NCBI GenBank assembly: GCA_902521155.1
Contig: CABYQR010000001.1
Location: forward strand, 180,279-244,278
Direction of reading: 5' to 3'
DNA: 64,000 nucleotides
From: an uncultured Alphaproteobacteria bacterium
GTDB taxonomy: Bacteria > Pseudomonadota > Alphaproteobacteria > HIMB59
Made by a program: the position numbers and the translations under genes. Numbering within the stretch: the first letter of the stretch is position 1; each line of letters begins with the position of its first letter. Of the stretch, positions 1 through 8,503 are shown piece by piece. The notes under the pieces are model-generated. The model worked only from the letters and a program-made list of their open reading frames with translations, did no database searches and had not been told where the DNA came from.

Positions 1-1
1 A

Positions 2-964
2 GTTGCTATTGTGGGCAAAGTACATCAAAAAGGTTTAGAATTTTTAAAAGATAATGAATTTGAGGTGTTAGAGGTCTCAAACTTTGATGATCAAATCTTA
101 AAGAATGAGTTAAAATTTGTAGATGGGATTTTATTAAGAACTACCAAACTGAGTAAAAGTGTTCTTAGTCATTGCACTAATTTAAAAATTATATCAAGAC
201 ACGGGGTTGGATATGATAATGTTGATATTGATTATCTTAATAGGAATAAAATTGCTCTTGGAATAACTTCGACTTCTAATGCTGTAAGTGTAGCTGAGCA
301 CGTAATGTCATTTTTCATATATTTGACCAAGAATTTATCTTTATCAGACAGCTTAGTAAAAAAGGGTGATTTTGAGAGAAAATCAGAATTGCCTAACTTT
401 TTTGAATTATTTGAAAAAAAGGTACTAATTGTTGGTTTTGGCAGAATAGGAAAGGAAGTAGCAAAAAGGTGTCAAGGATTTGATATGAAGGTATATGTTT
501 TCGATTCTTTTTTGGATAGCAATATAATCAAAAAATATAATTGCATTCCCATTGATAAAAATGAAGGTCTCGCCTTAGCTGATTTTGTGACAGTTCATCT
601 GCCACTAAATGATAAAACAAAAAACTTCATATCTAAAACAGAGCTAGATTTAATGAAAAAAAATTCTGTTATCGTAAATACTTCTAGGGGAGGAATAGTA
701 GACGAAAATTCTCTCTACGAAGCTTTGAACTCTAAATTAATTAAAGGTGCTGGTATGGATGTTTTTGAAACTGAACCACCAAGCTCTAATCACCCTTTTT
801 TTAATTTGGATAATATTTTGCTTACCCCTCACAATGCAGCGTTAACATTAGAATGTAGAGAGAGAATGTCGTTAGAGGCATCTGAAAATATTGCTTATTA
901 TTTAAAAGATATGTCTAAGTTAAATAAAGATAATTTAGTAAATAAAAGTTTTTTAAAAGATTAA
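2..964 (+). CDS. D-isomer-specific 2-hydroxyacid dehydrogenase (5' end cut by window)
   Basis: This is an NAD-dependent 2-hydroxyacid dehydrogenase of the SerA/GhrB type. The Rossmann motif VGFGRIGKEVAKR sits near residue 140. The family signature NTSRGGIVDE and a late LLTPHNAA carry the usual Arg/Glu/His catalytic set. The ORF track starts at a GTG, but the frame is open back to base 2 and reads VAIVGK, a normal N-terminus for the family, so the true start is probably just outside the window. There is no ACT domain, so it is more likely a glyoxylate/hydroxypyruvate or sugar-acid reductase than a full-length serine-pathway SerA; the substrate is not readable. It converges on the SMP-30 gene and the stop codons overlap by about 3 bp. 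Confidence 0.85.
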   Translation, partial: VAIVGKVHQKGLEFLKDNEFEVLEVSNFDDQILKNELKFVDGILLRTTKLSKSVLSHCTNLKIISRHGVGYDNVDIDYLNRNKIALGITSTSNAVSVAEHVMSFFIYLTKNLSLSDSLVKKGDFERKSELPNFFELFEKKVLIVGFGRIGKEVAKRCQGFDMKVYVFDSFLDSNIIKKYNCIPIDKNEGLALADFVTVHLPLNDKTKNFISKTELDLMKKNSVIVNTSRGGIVDENSLYEALNSKLIKGAGMDVFETEPPSSNHPFFNLDNILLTPHNAALTLECRERMSLEASENIAYYLKDMSKLNKDNLVNKSFLKD

Positions 965-1833
965 ATTTCACTTAATAATTGTTTTGATCCTTTAGTTTTT
1001 GTTTCAACTTTATATAAATTTCCATCTGTACTATCGTTAATGGGCTCTGCTCTTAATGAGGTCACAAACAAGTTCGATGAGTCTGGACCTCCAAATGTTA
1101 GACAAGTGGGGGTGTTAGTTGGTAAGTTAATTTTTTTTAAAATCTTTTCTTTTTTCATATCAATACAAATTATACAATTGCCTCTCACCCTGGCAGACCA
1201 GTAATTATTTTGGCTATCGATGGTAGCTCCATCTGGAACTCCCACATCATTGAAGATAAGATTAGAGTCTAGTTCGTGTAATTTTTTAAAATCTTGAGAA
1301 TATTCAAATTTTTGAATACGTGCAGTTGGTGTATCAGCAAAATACATAATATTTTCTTCTTGTGAAAAGGCTATCCCATTAGAAACAGTGATATTAGATA
1401 AAAGTTGAGTTAAGGAGAGATCAGGAGCAAGTCTATAGAGACTAGCTATTGGTTTTCTATTTTGTCTGTCTGGGTGTTCATTATATGTTCCAAATACTAT
1501 TCCACCATAAGGATCTACTTTTGCATCATTGATGCGTGTTTCTTTTATTTCAGTTTCGACATCGCATATTTTTTGAAAAGTTGTCAGGGCTTGATTGGAA
1601 ATAGCAATATATTTAGGAAAACCAATAATAAAACCATCTTTTTTTCTGGGAAGAATAAAGCCTGCTCTATCAGGTAAGTTAAATTCAAAACTTTGATTTT
1701 CTTGATCAAGCTTCCAGATTTTTTTACCTTCTATGTCTGTCCACCATATACATTTATCTCTAGGGTCCCAGAAACAACTCTCACCCAGTATGTTTTTACA
1801 TTGAACAACTGTTGAAACTTGAGCACTATTCAT
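961..1833 (-). CDS. SMP-30/gluconolactonase-family sugar lactonase
   Basis: This is a six-bladed beta-propeller metal-dependent lactonase of 290 aa, normal for the family. An N-terminal GESCFWDP matches the GE(S/G)P.W(D/H) metal-site motif. The central SNGIAFS and the later VPDGATID supply the conserved Asn and Asp ligands. It is the last gene of the galactoside operon, 1 bp after galK. No mutarotase is visible, so a role in hydrolysing an aldonolactone from galactose or a related sugar is plausible, but the substrate is inferred from context only. No signal peptide is seen, so it is probably cytoplasmic. Confidence 0.85.
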   Translation of the reverse strand: MNSAQVSTVVQCKNILGESCFWDPRDKCIWWTDIEGKKIWKLDQENQSFEFNLPDRAGFILPRKKDGFIIGFPKYIAISNQALTTFQKICDVETEIKETRINDAKVDPYGGIVFGTYNEHPDRQNRKPIASLYRLAPDLSLTQLLSNITVSNGIAFSQEENIMYFADTPTARIQKFEYSQDFKKLHELDSNLIFNDVGVPDGATIDSQNNYWSARVRGNCIICIDMKKEKILKKINLPTNTPTCLTFGGPDSSNLFVTSLRAEPINDSTDGNLYKVETKTKGSKQLLSEI

Positions 1834-1834
1834 T

Positions 1835-2920
1835 TTAGTTAGATTTATTCTTTCGAGTAATATTTGTAACCAGATAAGAGTTAGGACAATTACTTAATAT
1901 TTTTTCTGTTACAAATTCTCTTTCAGCATTTGATGTCAAGATTACAGTACAACCACCAAAACCGGCTCCAGTAAGCCTTGCTCCCAATGCTCCAAAAGTC
2001 TGAGCTGTTTTAACGATATGATTTAGTTCAGGACTAGAAATTTCGTAATCTTCATTCATGGATTGGTGACTTTCATTCATTAAGCTACCAAAAGATTTGG
2101 CATTATTTGATTTTAAATATTCAGCTGCTTTTTGTACTCTCTCATTTTCAGTAATGATATGTCTTGCCCTTCTATGAATAAGGGGATTTTTTATTTCTTT
2201 TAAGTTATTGATATCCCCTTGACGCAGTGAGCTTATTCCAAGATCTTTTGCTGCCGCTTCTGTCTCTTTTTTTCTTTCATTATATTTTCCCTCTGAGAGT
2301 TTGCGTCTACTTCCAGAATGAATTATAACAAAAGTATGGTCTGAAAAGATTGGAATAATTTCTGATTTAAGATTTTCACAGTCCAAATATAAAGCTTGGC
2401 CAAACTCTGATCTAGCAGAGACCATTTGATCCATTATTCCACATTGAGTTCCAATAAAATGATGCTCCACAAGCTGTCCTATTTGTGCCATTTTGTTAGA
2501 ATTTAATAAAAATCCGGTTGATTGACTAAGGGCTCTTAATAAAGAAATTTCTAATGCTGCCGACGAAGACAAACCTGATCCTGAAGGGATATTGGATGTG
2601 ACGGCCACATCGAGCCCTGTAATAGGATGGCCTTCTTTGCCTATATAATAAGATAAACCTTTAACAAAATCTAACCACGTACCATCAGTTTTTGAGTTTA
2701 AGTCATCAGTATTTTCACCAAATTCTTCAGAAATTCCAACGATTTTTGAGTCTGATCGAAGCTTAAGACTCACTTCAATTTTCTGTTCAATTAAGGTTGG
2801 GAGAACAAAGCCGTTATTATAATCAGTATGTTCCCCAATTAAATTCACACGCCCATGCGCATCAGAAGAAGACGAGGGTGAATATTGGAAGTAGTTTTGA
2901 AATAAGGTTTGACTATTCAT
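1835..2920 (-). CDS. galK: Galactokinase
   Basis: GHMP-family kinase that phosphorylates galactose at C1 in the Leloir pathway. The galactokinase signature GRVNLIGEHTDYNNGFVLP lies near the N-terminus, the ATP-loop IPSGSGLSSSAALE near residue 130, and the C-terminal GARLTGAGFGGC motif is intact. The ORF track starts at GTG 2935. I prefer ATG at 2920, which gives MNSQTLF and matches the usual N-terminal length; a GAGGTG lies upstream inside galT. Either start overlaps the galT end. One oddity: the usual APGRVN reads AHGRVN. It sits between galT and the SMP-30 gene in one minus-strand operon. Confidence 0.95.
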   Translation of the reverse strand: MNSQTLFQNYFQYSPSSSSDAHGRVNLIGEHTDYNNGFVLPTLIEQKIEVSLKLRSDSKIVGISEEFGENTDDLNSKTDGTWLDFVKGLSYYIGKEGHPITGLDVAVTSNIPSGSGLSSSAALEISLLRALSQSTGFLLNSNKMAQIGQLVEHHFIGTQCGIMDQMVSARSEFGQALYLDCENLKSEIIPIFSDHTFVIIHSGSRRKLSEGKYNERKKETEAAAKDLGISSLRQGDINNLKEIKNPLIHRRARHIITENERVQKAAEYLKSNNAKSFGSLMNESHQSMNEDYEISSPELNHIVKTAQTFGALGARLTGAGFGGCTVILTSNAEREFVTEKILSNCPNSYLVTNITRKNKSN

Positions 2921-3968
2921 CAGGTTGTTCTTCACCTCGCAAAATACATGCTGATCTCTCTGGTGGAAGATCTACTAAAAAAAATCCTGTAATTTGCTCT
3001 ACTCCAGCTAGATATTTTAATTTAGTTTTAGATCTTCTGATAGGTTGAAAACAAAGATGAAAATGATGAGAATCCTCATAGCCTCTAGGTGAAAGTTGCC
3101 AAGCAAGGGTGTAGGGCATTGGTGTGTCAAATACACCATCTAATCTTTTGGAAGCATCATGCATTAGTTCTGCAAGATCTTTTTTCTCGTCATCTGATAA
3201 TGAATATATATCTGGTACTCTTCGATAGGGAACAATCCAAATTTCAAAAGGATACCTCGCCCATCTGGGAACAAAACATATGCCAGTAGAGTTTTTTTTA
3301 AGAATTAATTCTTCAGGTATCTTAGATAAATAATTTTCAAGAGGCTTGCCTTGTTGAGCAATAGATTGCCTCTTGATTATTTCTGGAATATGTCCAAAAC
3401 TATAAATTTGTCCATGAGGATGGTCTAAGGTTACCCCTATTTCTTTTCCTTTATTTTCAAAAGGTAATATGTATTTGATATTAGGGTTTTCAAGTAATTC
3501 ATGGGTTCGATTAGATAATGCATGAATGATTAATTCAATTCTTTCTTGAGGTAAATTAGAAAACTGGTCTTGGTGGTTGGAGCTGTAAGAGACTACGTCG
3601 CAAGTACCTGTTGCCTGATTTGTCTCTAATTCTAGGGATGGTATTTTGGAGTCATGTAATTGAAGAGAGCTAAATCGATTAGTAAAGATAGCTACTTCAT
3701 ATTGATCAACTGGAATGTCACTTAGTTCTTTATCATTTGTCATTGGGCAAAGAGGACACTCCATGGTATTTGGAAGGAAAGTCCTGTTTTGACGTGTAGT
3801 GGAATATCCTACCCACTCTGAGCGGGTTGGATGAAATCTTAGATGAGTTTGGTTTCCAGAGACAGGGGGTAATCCCTCAAAAACTTTGTAATTCAGCTTT
3901 TTTTTACTGAATAAAATGAGCTCTTTCCCCTCCCCTCTATTTATCCTTTTAATAAATACATCTATCAT
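2913..3968 (-). CDS. galT: Galactose-1-phosphate uridylyltransferase
   Basis: Transfers UMP between UDP-glucose and galactose-1-phosphate (Leloir pathway). The active-site HPHGQIYSFGHIPE, with the nucleophilic histidine, is present near residue 185. A CPLCP near residue 72 corresponds to the paired zinc cysteines of the E. coli enzyme. A later HHFHLCFQP matches the second histidine-rich metal region. Its ATG overlaps the stop of the upstream alpha-galactosidase as TAATG, so the two are probably translationally coupled. The length (351 aa) is normal. Confidence 0.95.
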   Translation of the reverse strand: MIDVFIKRINRGEGKELILFSKKKLNYKVFEGLPPVSGNQTHLRFHPTRSEWVGYSTTRQNRTFLPNTMECPLCPMTNDKELSDIPVDQYEVAIFTNRFSSLQLHDSKIPSLELETNQATGTCDVVSYSSNHQDQFSNLPQERIELIIHALSNRTHELLENPNIKYILPFENKGKEIGVTLDHPHGQIYSFGHIPEIIKRQSIAQQGKPLENYLSKIPEELILKKNSTGICFVPRWARYPFEIWIVPYRRVPDIYSLSDDEKKDLAELMHDASKRLDGVFDTPMPYTLAWQLSPRGYEDSHHFHLCFQPIRRSKTKLKYLAGVEQITGFFLVDLPPERSACILRGEEQPDE

Positions 3969-5296
3969 TATTTAAAGTGCGGCAGCATAGAACCATGAGC
4001 ATCAACTAATTCATCTACCATTTTCCAAATTTGATCTAAGTTTAATTCTGCTGCTGTGTGAGGGTCGAGCATAGCTGCATGATAAATCGTTTCTTTTTTT
4101 TGAGTCTTGAGTGCTTCCACTGTAAGTTGCTGAACATTAATATTAGTTTGAATGAGATTTGCTAAATGCATAGGGAGGGGGGCTACTGTTTGAGGAATTA
4201 TCCCATTTTTTTGAACAATACAAGGAACCTCGACACAACTATTGTGAGGCAAGTTAGGGATAAAATTTTGATTAAGAACATTGCCATAAATCAAATCTTT
4301 TGAACCAGTCACCATACTTAAAATTATCCTAGAAGCAAACTCCACTGATTTAGTATGTTCTAATTGGGAATTATTTAATAACTCTTTTTCTTGATCTTCC
4401 CAATCTACAATTTGTTTTTCACAGCGACGAAGGTATTCATTAATGGGAATATCAAATTTTTTAACTAAATCTTTTTGATGGTTTTTTATAAACCATGGGG
4501 TGTACTCTGCAAAATGTTCTGAGGACTCAGTAACAAAATAACCAAGACGTTTTAAAATTTCAAATCGCACATAATTAGTACAACCATCCCAATTAGTTCC
4601 AAATGCTCCTGACTCACCCACTTCATGAATTTTAGGATAAAGGTCTTCTGTTAAACCATTTTCTAATTTCTTTTCGAACTTAGTATAAAAAGCCATATGG
4701 TTGATACCAGAACACTCATAATCAATTTGATTTATATCTTCACCTATATCCCTAGCTAGATCAGCTGCTGTTCCTTGAACAGAATGACAAAGTCCAACAT
4801 ATCGAAGATTAGGCACAAAGTGAGAAAGAGCTAAACAATTAATTGCCATGGGATTTGCGTATTGAAGCATCACAGCCTGAGGACATAACTCCATCATGTC
4901 CTGGGCAATTTTAATCAAAATAGGGGCCGTTCTCAATCCGCGCATGATACCCCCAATACCTAATGTATCGGCGATTGTTTGTTGAAGACCATATTTAGCA
5001 GGGATCTTAAAATCAATAACAGTAGAAGGTTTATAGCCACCTACTTGAATCATAACAATAACAAAATCACTATTTTTAAGGGCTTTTTGGCGATCTTCGG
5101 TTATTTCAACAGATGCATTTACTCGAAGAGAGCTTATAATTTTATTTGCAACCACTTGAGATGTCTTAAGCCTTTTAGAGTCGATATCTTGTAAAATAAT
5201 TTCAGATGAGCATAGATCTGGCTCTAGCAAAATATCGGTTAGAATATTTTTCATAAAAACAGTGCTTCCTGCTCCTATAAAAGTAATTTTTGTCAA
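3968..5296 (-). CDS. melA: GH4 family alpha-galactosidase (MelA-like)
   Basis: Glycoside hydrolase family 4 enzymes use NAD+ and a divalent metal to cleave alpha-glycosides in the cytoplasm. The N-terminal ITFIGAGSTVF is the dinucleotide-binding loop. YANPMAINC and GLCHSVQGTA are the NPM and CHSV motifs; CHSV is typical of alpha-galactosidases within GH4, whereas alpha-glucosidases differ there. GINHMAF supplies another metal/substrate region. The start is TTG, a couple of bases after the permease stop. It feeds galactose to the GalK/GalT genes directly downstream, so melibiose or raffinose-type alpha-galactosides (or galactosylglycerol) are likely substrates. The exact sugar is inference. 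Confidence 0.9.
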   Translation of the reverse strand: MTKITFIGAGSTVFMKNILTDILLEPDLCSSEIILQDIDSKRLKTSQVVANKIISSLRVNASVEITEDRQKALKNSDFVIVMIQVGGYKPSTVIDFKIPAKYGLQQTIADTLGIGGIMRGLRTAPILIKIAQDMMELCPQAVMLQYANPMAINCLALSHFVPNLRYVGLCHSVQGTAADLARDIGEDINQIDYECSGINHMAFYTKFEKKLENGLTEDLYPKIHEVGESGAFGTNWDGCTNYVRFEILKRLGYFVTESSEHFAEYTPWFIKNHQKDLVKKFDIPINEYLRRCEKQIVDWEDQEKELLNNSQLEHTKSVEFASRIILSMVTGSKDLIYGNVLNQNFIPNLPHNSCVEVPCIVQKNGIIPQTVAPLPMHLANLIQTNINVQQLTVEALKTQKKETIYHAAMLDPHTAAELNLDQIWKMVDELVDAHGSMLPHFK

Positions 5297-5297
5297 T

Positions 5298-6149
5298 TTA
5301 TCCCTTGCTGGCCCCTAATGTTAATCCAGCAATAAAATGTTTTTGCATCAAGAAGAACATAATCACAGGAGGGATGGCTGCCATGATAGATCCCGCAGAT
5401 AGAAGATGGTATACTGTTACCCACTGACCATTGAGAGATTTTAAACCTGCTGTGATAGGCATCGCATGTTGTCCTTGAATTAAAACTGTCGCCCAAAAAA
5501 AATCATTCCAGATAAAAGTAAAAATTAAAACTGATAAAGCAGCTATGGCAGGTCTTGTTAGAGGAAGAACTATCTTAAAAAATATATTAAACTCTGAAGT
5601 ACCGTCTATTCTTGCTGCTTCAAATAATTCATGGGGTAGAGCTTTTATAAAATTTCTCATGAATAAAGTGCAAAAGCCTGTTTGAAAAGCAACATGAAAT
5701 AAAACTAAACCTGTGACCGTATCATATAGACCCATTTGGTAAGTTAAGTCTCTAACGGGTATCATTAAAATTTGAAAAGGGACAAAATTCCCTGCAATAA
5801 ATGTAAAAAATATAAATAGGTTTGCTTTAAATTTATATGAAGCTAGAGCAAAGCCTGTCATACAGCTCACAGCTACAGCACCTATCACAGTTGGAATAGT
5901 AATTTTAAAGCTATTCATAATATAAGACAGCATCGGTGTATTTTGAAATACATCCTTAATATTGCTAAATAATAAAAATTCACTTGGCATGCCCCAATAA
6001 TTCCCAGCAGTAATATCTCCTAATCCTCTGATGGAAGTAAGCATGATGCCAATTAAAGGAATTAGCCAAATAAACAAAGAGATAGGAATAAGGATTTTAT
6101 ATGAGATCTGGTTGATAAGCGGTCTTTTTTGGATAGGAATTGGAAACAT
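5298..6149 (-). CDS. Sugar ABC transporter permease (MalG/UgpE type)
   Basis: Inner-membrane permease of a carbohydrate-uptake (CUT1) ABC importer, 283 aa with about six hydrophobic segments. The EAA loop ELFEAARIDGTSEFNIFFKI lies near residue 190 and is the docking site for the ATPase. It directly follows the partner permease. Within the operon it sits between the transporter genes and the alpha-galactosidase, so it probably imports an alpha-galactoside. No ATPase gene is present in the cluster. Confidence 0.93.
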   Translation of the reverse strand: MFPIPIQKRPLINQISYKILIPISLFIWLIPLIGIMLTSIRGLGDITAGNYWGMPSEFLLFSNIKDVFQNTPMLSYIMNSFKITIPTVIGAVAVSCMTGFALASYKFKANLFIFFTFIAGNFVPFQILMIPVRDLTYQMGLYDTVTGLVLFHVAFQTGFCTLFMRNFIKALPHELFEAARIDGTSEFNIFFKIVLPLTRPAIAALSVLIFTFIWNDFFWATVLIQGQHAMPITAGLKSLNGQWVTVYHLLSAGSIMAAIPPVIMFFLMQKHFIAGLTLGASKG

Positions 6150-7094
6150 TTAAAGCCCTTTTTTCTCGCTTTGATACATTCGATAAATAAAAAATAAGAT
6201 ATAAAACATCATGATAGTAAACAAAACAGCTGCTATAGCAGATCCATATCCCATTCTATATCCATACTCACTCAAAGCAGTTTCAAACATATAATAAGCC
6301 AATACGTTAGTAGAGCCCCAAGGTCCTCCTTGGGTCATGATGGCAACCATGTCAAAGCTCCTCAAAGATCCAATGACAGTGACAACAATTGCTAAGAATG
6401 TTGCTGGCTTCAATTGAGGTAAGATAATATTTTTAAATAAAGAAAGTCCTTTAGCTCCATCCATTCTTCCAGCCTCAATTTGATCCATATTGAGATTGTT
6501 TAGACCTGTTAAATACAAAATCATACAGTAAGCAATTTGTGGATATATACCCGCAAAAATAATTCCATAAGTGGCAAAATTCTCATCTGCTAAAATTGCA
6601 TAGTTACCGAGTCCAATCGTTTCTAAAAAAGGTCCGATAACCCCTCGAGGATTGTAAAACCAGGCAAAAATAATTCCGATAACTACTTGGGAAATCACAA
6701 ATGGAAAAAAGAAAAGCGATTTAATTAACCTGATACCAAAAATAGTTTGATTTAGAAAAATTGCTAAACCCAGTCCTATAGGAACAGCTAGCATAAAAAA
6801 TATTAACCACTTTAGATTATTCGCCAACGAGATATAAAAATATTCATCATCTAATAATTCAATATAATTTGAAAATCCTACATAAATAGCAGGTGATAGC
6901 CCATCCCATTGCAAAAGAGAAATATATAAAGAATTAAAAATTGGCCAAATTACATATACTAGAAATAATAACAGACCTGGGAATAGGAATATCCAAGGTG
7001 TTAATCTCTGTTGATTTCGCTTCCACCAAGAAGATTTTCTATAAATGGGTTGGGTTGGATTAGGCAAAGTAAATATGGGGTGGCACGAGACCAC
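6150..7094 (-). CDS. Sugar ABC transporter permease (MalF/UgpA type)
   Basis: Second CUT1 permease, 314 aa, with six predicted membrane segments starting around WIFLFPGLLLFLVYVIWP. The EAA loop QIEAGRMDGAKGLSLFKNII is present near residue 210. The annotated GTG start at 7094 lies inside a strong stem-loop and has no visible Shine-Dalgarno sequence. A TTG about nine codons downstream (near 7067) would remove the overlap, so the start is uncertain. It forms a heterodimer with the downstream permease. Confidence 0.92.
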   Translation of the reverse strand: MVSCHPIFTLPNPTQPIYRKSSWWKRNQQRLTPWIFLFPGLLLFLVYVIWPIFNSLYISLLQWDGLSPAIYVGFSNYIELLDDEYFYISLANNLKWLIFFMLAVPIGLGLAIFLNQTIFGIRLIKSLFFFPFVISQVVIGIIFAWFYNPRGVIGPFLETIGLGNYAILADENFATYGIIFAGIYPQIAYCMILYLTGLNNLNMDQIEAGRMDGAKGLSLFKNIILPQLKPATFLAIVVTVIGSLRSFDMVAIMTQGGPWGSTNVLAYYMFETALSEYGYRMGYGSAIAAVLFTIMMFYILFFIYRMYQSEKKGL

Positions 7095-7098
7095 CCCA
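7076..7098 (-). promoter_or_regulatory. Stem-loop between binding-protein and permease genes
   Basis: GGGGTGG and CCACCCC pair perfectly around a 7-base loop, extended by one A-T pair. It begins about 12 bases after the binding-protein stop. No U-run follows, so it is not a classical terminator. In many ABC operons such a hairpin protects the 3' end of the binding-protein message and lowers expression of the permeases; that role is inferred here. It overlaps the track start of the permease. Confidence 0.6.
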
Positions 7099-7109
7099 AA
7101 TTAAATTAG

Positions 7110-8351
7110 TTATTTGTATACTCTTTGACGTACTTTTTCTAAACGCTCAAGAATTTTATTTCTTCGATCTGGGTTAACCATGTATTCTTGGAATCCCTTC
7201 ATTCCCTCTGAAGCCATTTCAGCTGGAGCATCTCTATCGTAGAATTGAGCCATAGCATATGCATTGTTGAGCATATCTAAACCTGCTTCAAGAAATGGAT
7301 CTGGATTAACTTTAGAACCACTATTAACTGGAAGCTGTCCTAATGTCTTGTTCATTTCTTCTTGAACATCGGCTCTACTTAAAAAGATCAAAAATCTCTT
7401 TGCGTCGATCTTATTTTTAGCTCCTGAAGCAATGTGCATTGTATCAGTAGGTGCCTCTTCTGCCATTGGAATACCTGGTGTTATTTCTGGGAATTGGAAG
7501 AAACCAAGATTAGAGTCTCTTAATCCTCCCTCTTTCATAACAGCAACTGAAAAGTTACCCATGACATACATTGCGGCTTCACCGTTGACCATAGGGGCAA
7601 TTGCTTCCTGCCATGCAAGAGCAGCATGATTTTCTAAAAAGTAACCTGGTTTTACTAGTTCATCCCATTTATCAAAAACAGCATGAACTCTGGGGTCGGT
7701 ATAAGGAATTTCCCCTTTAGTTAAAGCCATATGGAATTCATAACCATTAGTTCTTAGGTTTAGGTAATCGAAAACGCCAGCTGTTGTCCAAAGATATTTT
7801 GATCCAATGGTGATTGGAGTAATGCCTGCAGCTTTTAATGTTGCACAAGCAGCTACAAACTCATCCCAAGTAGTTGGAACTGAAATACCATTAGCGGTGA
7901 ATAAGTCTTTTCTATAATAAACACCCCACTGATAATACGTATAAGGAATTCCCCATTGCTTTCCACCAATGGTCATTGGTTTTTTTGCATGAGACATGCC
8001 CTCAGTTAAATTTCCATCAACCCAGCCTGTATCAGACCAAATATCGGATACGTCCTCAACAAGTCCTGCTCTTACGAAAGGCAACATTCTGTTACCAGCA
8101 TACCAATTGAACACATCGGGTGGATTAGTTGTTAAAAAATTTCTGATTGCTTGTTTGTAACCCTCGTGATCAAAGTTGTTAACTTCAATGGTTACATCGG
8201 GATTCTCTTCTTGGAACTTTGTAAAAGCCCAGTCAAATGCGGCCTTAGGAGCTGAGTCAGTTAAGTCGGTATTAATGACCAGCGTGCCTGCAAAAGCAGA
8301 AGAATAACCCAAGCTTGCTATAGCAATTAATGTAGCTAAGATTTTTCTCAT
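7110..8351 (-). CDS. Extracellular solute-binding protein, family 1 (sugar)
   Basis: Periplasmic sugar receptor of a CUT1 ABC transporter, 413 aa. A clear signal peptide MRKILATLIAIASLGYSSAFA is followed by a mature protein with the family-1 pattern (NPPDVFNWYAGN, GIPYTYYQWGVYYRKDLF, VNGEAAMYVMGNF). A strong AGGAGG Shine-Dalgarno sequence precedes the ATG. It is the first gene of the galactoside operon, and a dyad in its leader could bind a regulator. Ligand: an alpha-galactoside by context. Confidence 0.93.
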   Translation of the reverse strand: MRKILATLIAIASLGYSSAFAGTLVINTDLTDSAPKAAFDWAFTKFQEENPDVTIEVNNFDHEGYKQAIRNFLTTNPPDVFNWYAGNRMLPFVRAGLVEDVSDIWSDTGWVDGNLTEGMSHAKKPMTIGGKQWGIPYTYYQWGVYYRKDLFTANGISVPTTWDEFVAACATLKAAGITPITIGSKYLWTTAGVFDYLNLRTNGYEFHMALTKGEIPYTDPRVHAVFDKWDELVKPGYFLENHAALAWQEAIAPMVNGEAAMYVMGNFSVAVMKEGGLRDSNLGFFQFPEITPGIPMAEEAPTDTMHIASGAKNKIDAKRFLIFLSRADVQEEMNKTLGQLPVNSGSKVNPDPFLEAGLDMLNNAYAMAQFYDRDAPAEMASEGMKGFQEYMVNPDRRNKILERLEKVRQRVYK

Positions 8352-8368
8352 TTTTAGTCCTCCTAAAT

Positions 8369-8391
8369 TACCTAATTGAGATAATTAGGTA
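8369..8391. promoter_or_regulatory. Inverted repeat in leader of binding-protein gene
   Basis: TACCTAATT and AATTAGGTA are perfect 9-base arms around GAGAT, lying 18-40 bases upstream of the binding-protein ATG. It is a candidate operator or leader hairpin for the galactoside operon. No regulator gene lies next to it in this window. The rest of the 152-bp gap to galE holds only a weak ATTCAA/TTGAAT dyad. Confidence 0.4.
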
Positions 8392-8503
8392 TTATTTTTT
8401 GTTATATAACCAGAGTAATATACTAGTAATTATCTTCTATTAAAATTAAAAATGAGGGGATTCAATGATATTTGAATGCTAATAACGCATGTAAATAACA
8501 ATT

